A stretch of DNA of 64,000 bases from Halpernia sp048269545. Its GTDB lineage: Bacteria; Bacteroidota; Bacteroidia; Flavobacteriales; Weeksellaceae. A program made the position numbers and the translations under genes. The notes under the pieces are model-generated. The model did no database searches. It was not told the origin of the DNA and saw only the letters and a list, made by a program, of their open reading frames with translations. Shown one piece after another: positions 60,305 to 64,000 of this stretch. The stretch covers positions 62,001 to 126,000 of the forward strand of contig NZ_JBLXIJ010000002.1 in NCBI RefSeq assembly GCF_048269545.1. The letters run 5' to 3'. Each line of letters opens with the position of its first letter. The first letter of the stretch is position 1.

Positions 60305-61651
60305 TTATTTTCTCCGTTTCGCTTTCGTTTTTGCTTGACCTCTATTTGAAGGTTTTGTTTTTGGTGGATTTCGTTTGGTTGGACCGCCAAGATTAATTTT
60401 TCTATTTTTTTCCTTCTTCTCATGAAACGCACCGCCGCCTTCGTACATTTTTACTGGTGAGATATCCTTCATGATTACTTCGTCTTTTTCGGAAGCAATT
60501 TTTATCGGGTTTATCGCCACATTTTTAGGGAAATCTTGAAGAGTAATTTCTTTGTTCATCAAAAGTTCAATTTCCAAAAGTGATCTTTCTTCAGCTTCAG
60601 TCACAAATGAAATTGAAATTCCGTCTTTTTCCGCTCGACCTGTTCTACCAATTCTATGAATATATTGTTCTGGGATTTCAGAAATTTCAAAATTTATAAC
60701 ATGGGTAATTTTTGAAATATCGAGTCCACGCGCCATAATATCGGTGGTAATAATTCCTCGTAAATTTTCGTTTTCAAAATTCCGCATTGCGCGTAAACGG
60801 TAATTTTGAGATTTATTAGAATGAATGACGTCAAATTCCCCAGGAAATAATTCGTCAATTTTTGTAAATAAATAATCGGCGTGTTTTTTATTATTACAGA
60901 AAATTAGAACTTTAGATAAATCTTCGTTGCTTTCTAAAAGATGTTCAAGCAAATTAATTTTAGTATTAAAATTTTGAACTTTATATGCAATTTGTTCAAT
61001 TTTTTCTAAAGGTGTTCCAGATTTTGCCAAAGAAATTTCAATTGGTCCCGCGAAATATTCTTCCAACATTGCATCTACATTTTCTGTCATAGTCGCAGAA
61101 AAAAGAATATTTTGTCTTTTCTCTTTCATCATTTCGAAAATGTGTGTGAGTTGGGGACGAAAACCTAAATTCAGCATTTCATCAAATTCATCAATCACCA
61201 ATTGCTTTACTTCTTTTAAAGAAATTGCATTGTCAATCGCCAAATCCATTACTCTTCCGGGCGTTCCAACTAAAATATCGCAACCATTTTTAAATAATAA
61301 TTTCTGGGTGTTGATATTTTTGCCACCATAAATTCCGATGATTCTTGCTGTAAGATTTTGGGCTAAATTTTCTAAAATTTCAGTCACTTGAACAACTAAT
61401 TCTCTAGTTGGAACTAAAACCAAAATAGTTGGATTTCCAGTTTTGTTATATTTCCATTGTTTTAAAACGGGAAGTAAATACGCCAAAGTCTTACCTGTTC
61501 CAGTTTGAGCAATTCCCATCACATCACGTCCTGAAAGAATGTGACTAAAACTTTTTATTTGAATGGGAGTAGGTTCAAAAAGATTTTCATCTGCTAAAAC
61601 ATCGAGAATTTTTGAAGGTAAATCGAAATCTGCAAAGGTTTTTATTTCCAT
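60305..61651 (-). CDS. DEAD-box RNA helicase (motif II DEFD)
   Basis: 448 residues from the ATG at 61651 (MEIKTFADFDLPSKIL); the longer frame to 61693 is ruled out by a -7 box just upstream. Q motif FEPTPIQIKSF, motif I AQTGTGKT, Ib TPGRVMDL, II IDEFDEML (Phe in place of the usual Ala), III SATMT, V GIITTDIMARGLDIS, VI HRIGRTGRAE. The basic tail (about 405-448: KKEKNRKINLGG.., TKAKRRK) binds RNA. Resembles RhlE/CsdA-type helicases. The mRNA is predicted leaderless. Confidence 0.9.
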   Translation of the reverse strand: MEIKTFADFDLPSKILDVLADENLFEPTPIQIKSFSHILSGRDVMGIAQTGTGKTLAYLLPVLKQWKYNKTGNPTILVLVPTRELVVQVTEILENLAQNLTARIIGIYGGKNINTQKLLFKNGCDILVGTPGRVMDLAIDNAISLKEVKQLVIDEFDEMLNLGFRPQLTHIFEMMKEKRQNILFSATMTENVDAMLEEYFAGPIEISLAKSGTPLEKIEQIAYKVQNFNTKINLLEHLLESNEDLSKVLIFCNNKKHADYLFTKIDELFPGEFDVIHSNKSQNYRLRAMRNFENENLRGIITTDIMARGLDISKITHVINFEISEIPEQYIHRIGRTGRAEKDGISISFVTEAEERSLLEIELLMNKEITLQDFPKNVAINPIKIASEKDEVIMKDISPVKMYEGGGAFHEKKEKNRKINLGGPTKRNPPKTKPSNRGQAKTKAKRRK

Positions 61652-61655
61652 TTTG

Positions 61656-61663
61656 CAAAGATA
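61656..61663 (-). promoter_or_regulatory. -7 element (TATCTTTG) four bases before the helicase ATG
   Basis: On the minus strand TATCTTTG is followed by CAAA and the ATG at 61651, so transcription should start at or within the start codon. TTG lies 27 bp upstream (61693-61691), rather far for a -33 element. Confidence 0.55.
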
Positions 61664-61774
61664 GTTATTTTGGGTGGAGATTTTTAATCCCAAAAAAAAG
61701 TATGGTTATAAAGTTGAAAATTTTGTTTTCTAATAAAAAAGGTAAAGAGTTATTAAAAATATTTTTTTTCACTA

Positions 61775-63304
61775 TTATTCCCACTCAATCGTAGCAGGTG
61801 GTTTGCTGGAAATATCATAAGCAACCCGATTGATTCCACGAACTTCATTGATAATTCTGCTTGAAATTAAATCTAAAAATTCGTACGGAAGTCGGCTCCA
61901 AGTCGCGGTCATGAAATCGATTGTATTTGCGGAACGAACAACCGCGGTATATTCGTAAGTTCTTTCATCTCCCATTACGCCGACAGATTTTACAGGAAGC
62001 AAAACTACGAAAGCTTGCGACACTTTTTCATATAAATCATTTTTGTATAATTCTTCAATGAAAATATCATCGGCTTCTTGTAGGATTCTTACTTTTTCTG
62101 CATCTACGGCTCCCAAAATTCTTATTCCTAAACCGGGTCCTGGAAATGGATGGCGGTAAACTAAATGGTGCGGAATTGCTAGTTCCTCTCCTACTTTTCT
62201 TACTTCATCTTTAAATAATTCTCGCAAAGGTTCTAATAATTGAAAACCCATTTCTTTCGGTAAACCTCCTACATTATGATGTGATTTTATCACGGAAGAT
62301 GGTCCTTTTACAGACTGACTTTCAATAACATCTGGATAAATTGTTCCTTGAGCAAGAAATTTTGCGCCTTCAATTTTTTTTGATTCTTCATCGAAAACTG
62401 CCACGAATTCGTTTCCAATGATTTTTCGTTTTTGTTCGGGATCTGAAATGTCTTTTAACTTATTTAAAAATCTTTCTGAAGCGTCAATTAATTTAATGTT
62501 TAAATTAAAATGATCACCGTAATTTTTCATTACTTTTTGATCTTCATCTTTGCGTAAAAGTCCTGTGTCAACAAAAATACAAGTTAATTGATTTCCGATT
62601 GCACGATGAATTAAAACTGCAGCAACAGAAGAATCAACTCCGCCAGAAAGTCCAAGAATTACTTTTTGATCGCCTACTTTTTCTTTGATTTCAGAAATTG
62701 ATTTTACAATATAATCTGTGAGAAACCAGTTTTTTTCTGCTTTACAAATTTTGAAAATAAAATTATTCAGTATTTTTTGACCTTCTTCTGTATGTGTTAC
62801 TTCTGGGTGAAATTGAATGCCGTAAATATTTTTTTGTGAATTGCTGATTGCTGCAACTACACCCGATTTTCCGTTGATTTCAAAGTTTTCTGGAACTTTT
62901 TCTACTTCATCAAAATGACTCATCCAAACGACAGAATTGTTTGAAACGCCGTCAAATAATGAGCAATTTTTGGTCATTTCTAATTCTGCTTTTCCGTATT
63001 CTCCTTTTGTACCACGGGAAACTTTGCCACCCAATAAATGCGTGATCAATTGCATTCCATAGCAAATTCCTAAAATTGGAATTCCCGCTTCTAATAATTT
63101 CTTTGAAATTAAACTGGCGTTTTCAGAATTTACAGAACTTGGTCCGCCAGATAAAATAATCCCAACTGGTTTTTTGTCTAAAATTTCTGAAACTGGAGTA
63201 TTGAAAGGAATTATTTCTGAATAAACTTCCATCTCACGAATTCTTCTACCAATTAATTGATTGTATTGGGAGCCGAAATCTAAAATTAATATACCGTTTT
63301 GCAT
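61775..63304 (-). CDS. guaA: GMP synthase (glutamine-hydrolysing)
   Basis: 509 residues: an N-terminal class I glutamine amidotransferase (catalytic C81 in LGICYGMQLITHLLGG, His/Glu in FHPEVTHTE), the ATP-pyrophosphatase with GLSGGVDSSVAAVL (about 215-228), and the dimerisation domain ending YDISSKPPATIEWE. It converts XMP to GMP. The leader (63305-63601) holds GTTG-rich repeats but no recognisable guanine riboswitch. Confidence 0.97.
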   Translation of the reverse strand: MQNGILILDFGSQYNQLIGRRIREMEVYSEIIPFNTPVSEILDKKPVGIILSGGPSSVNSENASLISKKLLEAGIPILGICYGMQLITHLLGGKVSRGTKGEYGKAELEMTKNCSLFDGVSNNSVVWMSHFDEVEKVPENFEINGKSGVVAAISNSQKNIYGIQFHPEVTHTEEGQKILNNFIFKICKAEKNWFLTDYIVKSISEIKEKVGDQKVILGLSGGVDSSVAAVLIHRAIGNQLTCIFVDTGLLRKDEDQKVMKNYGDHFNLNIKLIDASERFLNKLKDISDPEQKRKIIGNEFVAVFDEESKKIEGAKFLAQGTIYPDVIESQSVKGPSSVIKSHHNVGGLPKEMGFQLLEPLRELFKDEVRKVGEELAIPHHLVYRHPFPGPGLGIRILGAVDAEKVRILQEADDIFIEELYKNDLYEKVSQAFVVLLPVKSVGVMGDERTYEYTAVVRSANTIDFMTATWSRLPYEFLDLISSRIINEVRGINRVAYDISSKPPATIEWE

Positions 63305-63316
63305 GTTTTATTTGTA

Positions 63317-63380
63317 AAGTTGTTGAGATGTAAAGTGTCAAGTCGTGAAGTTGTAATGTTGTTGAGTTGTGGAGTTTTTG
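63317..63380. repeat. Degenerate short tandem repeat (GTTGT-rich) in the guaA leader
   Basis: AAAGTTGTTGAG, AAAGTGTCAAGTCGTGAAG, TTGTAATGTTGTTGAG and TTGTGGAGTT succeed each other; on the minus (transcribed) strand it reads CAACTTTACAACTTC-like units. It lies 13-76 nt upstream of the guaA start, so it is probably in its leader. Unit length varies (about 8-12), so it is not a strict tandem array. Confidence 0.5.
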
Positions 63381-63481
63381 CTTATTTTTATTAATTTTCA
63401 AATCAATGATTTCATGTGTTTTTTTATTAAAATTTTTGAAATTCGTTTTTTAAAAAATACTATTCAAAAAAAGCGAATTTG

Positions 63482-63567
63482 TAACTAGCCCCGATTGCAG
63501 CGACATCCTTTTGTGATGAGGAACGAAGAGCAAAAGATATAGCGAAAAGCGGGAAATAGCTCCAAAT
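63482..63567. repeat. GC-rich flavobacterial intergenic repeat with imperfect dyad
   Basis: TAGCCCCGATTGCAGCGACA through AGCGAAAAGCGGGAAATAGC to TCC is far GC-richer than the flanks. Pairing blocks AGC/GCT, CCCG/CGGG and CTTTTG/CAAAAG form an imperfect hairpin with a 17-nt loop. Elements starting TAGCCCCGAT and ending GGGAAATAGCTCC are, as I recall, common between genes in Flavobacteriia. It lies between the purD terminator and guaA. Confidence 0.7.
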
Positions 63568-63595
63568 AAAAAAGACGCGAAATAATCACGTCTTT
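63568..63595 (-). terminator. Terminator of purD
   Basis: AAAGACG (63571-63577) / CGTCTTT (63589-63595) with an 11-nt loop; on the minus strand it is followed by T's at 63570-63568 and beyond. It lies 6 nt after the purD stop. Confidence 0.8.
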
Positions 63596-63601
63596 AATTT
63601 T

Positions 63602-64000
63602 TTAAAATTTACCAATATCTGTGCGGTAATAAGCGTAATCAAACTTAATTGGAAGTGCGTCATTGTAAACTTTCTTACGCGCTTCATCAAAAGTATCGCC
63701 TGTTGCAACCAAACTTAAAACTCTTCCTCCGGATGTTACAATTTTCTTCGGTTCTTGTGTTGCACCAGCAAATAAAAGCGTGGAATTTTCTACTTTATCT
63801 AAACCTCTGATTTCAAATCCAGTTTCGTAATTCTGTGGATAACCGCCGGAACACATCACTAAACAAACTGCTTTTTTATCTGAAAATTTCAACTGAATAT
63901 CTTCGCCATTTAAACAGGAAGTAATGGTATCAATTAAATTATTTTCTAAAAGCGCCATCAAAACCTGAGTTTCTGGATCACCGAGACGCATATTATATTC
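63602..64000 (-). CDS. purD: Phosphoribosylamine-glycine ligase, C-terminal part only
   Basis: Cut by the right window edge; 132 C-terminal residues remain. EYNMRLGDPETQVLMALLEN is the conserved metal-binding end of the GARS ATP-grasp domain (usually E-N-R-GDPETQ; here the third visible residue before Met is Asn). The C-terminal domain follows with KAVCLVMCSGGYPQNYETG, LLFAGATQ, TSGGRVLSLVATGDTFDEAR and YYRTDIG. It joins glycine to phosphoribosylamine in purine synthesis, and guaA, from the same pathway, is downstream on the same strand beyond a terminator. Confidence 0.95.
   Translation of the reverse strand, partial: EYNMRLGDPETQVLMALLENNLIDTITSCLNGEDIQLKFSDKKAVCLVMCSGGYPQNYETGFEIRGLDKVENSTLLFAGATQEPKKIVTSGGRVLSLVATGDTFDEARKKVYNDALPIKFDYAYYRTDIGKF

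Noticed and set aside
61652..61693. Earlier start for the DEAD-box helicase (MGLKISTQNNYLCK)
   Set aside because: It precedes the -7 box at 61656-61663 and has no similarity to helicases.
63317..63380. CRISPR-like array
   Set aside because: Units are too short and variable, with no spacers and no cas genes.
63305..63601. Guanine or PRPP riboswitch upstream of guaA
   Set aside because: No purine-riboswitch core pattern was recognised; the region is explained by GTTG repeats, an intergenic repeat and the purD terminator.
1..64000. Prophage, transposase or genomic island
   Set aside because: No integrase, transposase, phage structural gene or att-like repeat was seen; composition looks even and gene content is core.

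Overview
The window is a very AT-rich piece of chromosome (about 30% GC by eye, not computed) from a member of the Bacteroidota. It is most likely a flavobacterium of the Weeksellaceae / Chryseobacterium group. Supporting evidence: a primary sigma factor of the short Bacteroidota type; many upstream regions carrying the Bacteroidota -7 promoter element TAnnTTTG in place of a sigma-70 -10 box; bacillithiol-type YtxJ/BrxC; family-restricted proteins (HYC_CC_PP, DUF3347, DUF4286, DUF6952, haem_bd); and typical flavobacterial intergenic repeats. Gene content is mostly core. I see no prophage, insertion sequence, CRISPR array, rRNA or tRNA.

Layout. 1-5.6 kb: the start of an M28-type peptidase gene cut by the window edge, then a leftward serine-biosynthesis group (ferredoxin, serC, serA, DUF1015) divergent from a LuxC-like acyl-CoA reductase, with a perfect 20-bp palindromic double promoter between them. 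5.8-18 kb: a BI-1 membrane protein, gyrA (Phe at the quinolone-determining position 83), a TPR protein, an MntR-type regulator, threonine aldolase, a frameshifted M28 peptidase, fabI, a frameshifted small helical protein, tag, a nucleoside phosphorylase and an eIF1-like factor. 18-22 kb: an rluB-type pseudouridine synthase, a TlpA-like thioredoxin, pncA, a bacilliredoxin and a Crp-family regulator. 22.2-27 kb: a six-gene copper-handling cluster ending in a multicopper oxidase fused to a beta-barrel domain. 27-36.7 kb: rpoD, a bifunctional nuclease, a nucleoside permease, thiolase, an MFS transporter, a secreted HEITH-motif protein, mevalonate kinase and a UbiA prenyltransferase. 36.7-44 kb: gpmI, acyl-ACP desaturase, a HAD hydrolase, map, a small protein, thioredoxin and peroxiredoxin, an aminotransferase and rsmG. 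44-64 kb: an AddB-like nuclease, acyl-CoA dehydrogenase, a NUDIX regulator, a lipoprotein, DoxX, era, Ku and LigD (a two-gene end-joining operon), a methyltransferase, a GNAT, DUF1345, uvrA, a hemerythrin-like protein, a DEAD-box helicase, guaA and the 3' end of purD.

How they work together. The 22-27 kb cluster looks like an envelope copper-detoxification module. SerA and SerC make phosphoserine, and the ParB/sulfiredoxin-like motif of the adjacent DUF1015 protein suggests it acts on the same metabolite. Ku-LigD, UvrA, Tag and the AddB-like nuclease are a scattered DNA-repair set. Thioredoxin, peroxiredoxin and BrxC form a thiol-redox set.

Points most worth a second look: GyrA Phe83; two independent frameshifts (one without a homopolymer, one in an A6 run); the palindromic double promoter; two genes whose -7 box lies 4-5 nt before the start codon (predicted leaderless mRNAs); the copper oxidase fusion; the secreted HEITH protein of unknown function; and a dispersed intergenic repeat present at 28.2 kb and 31.8 kb.
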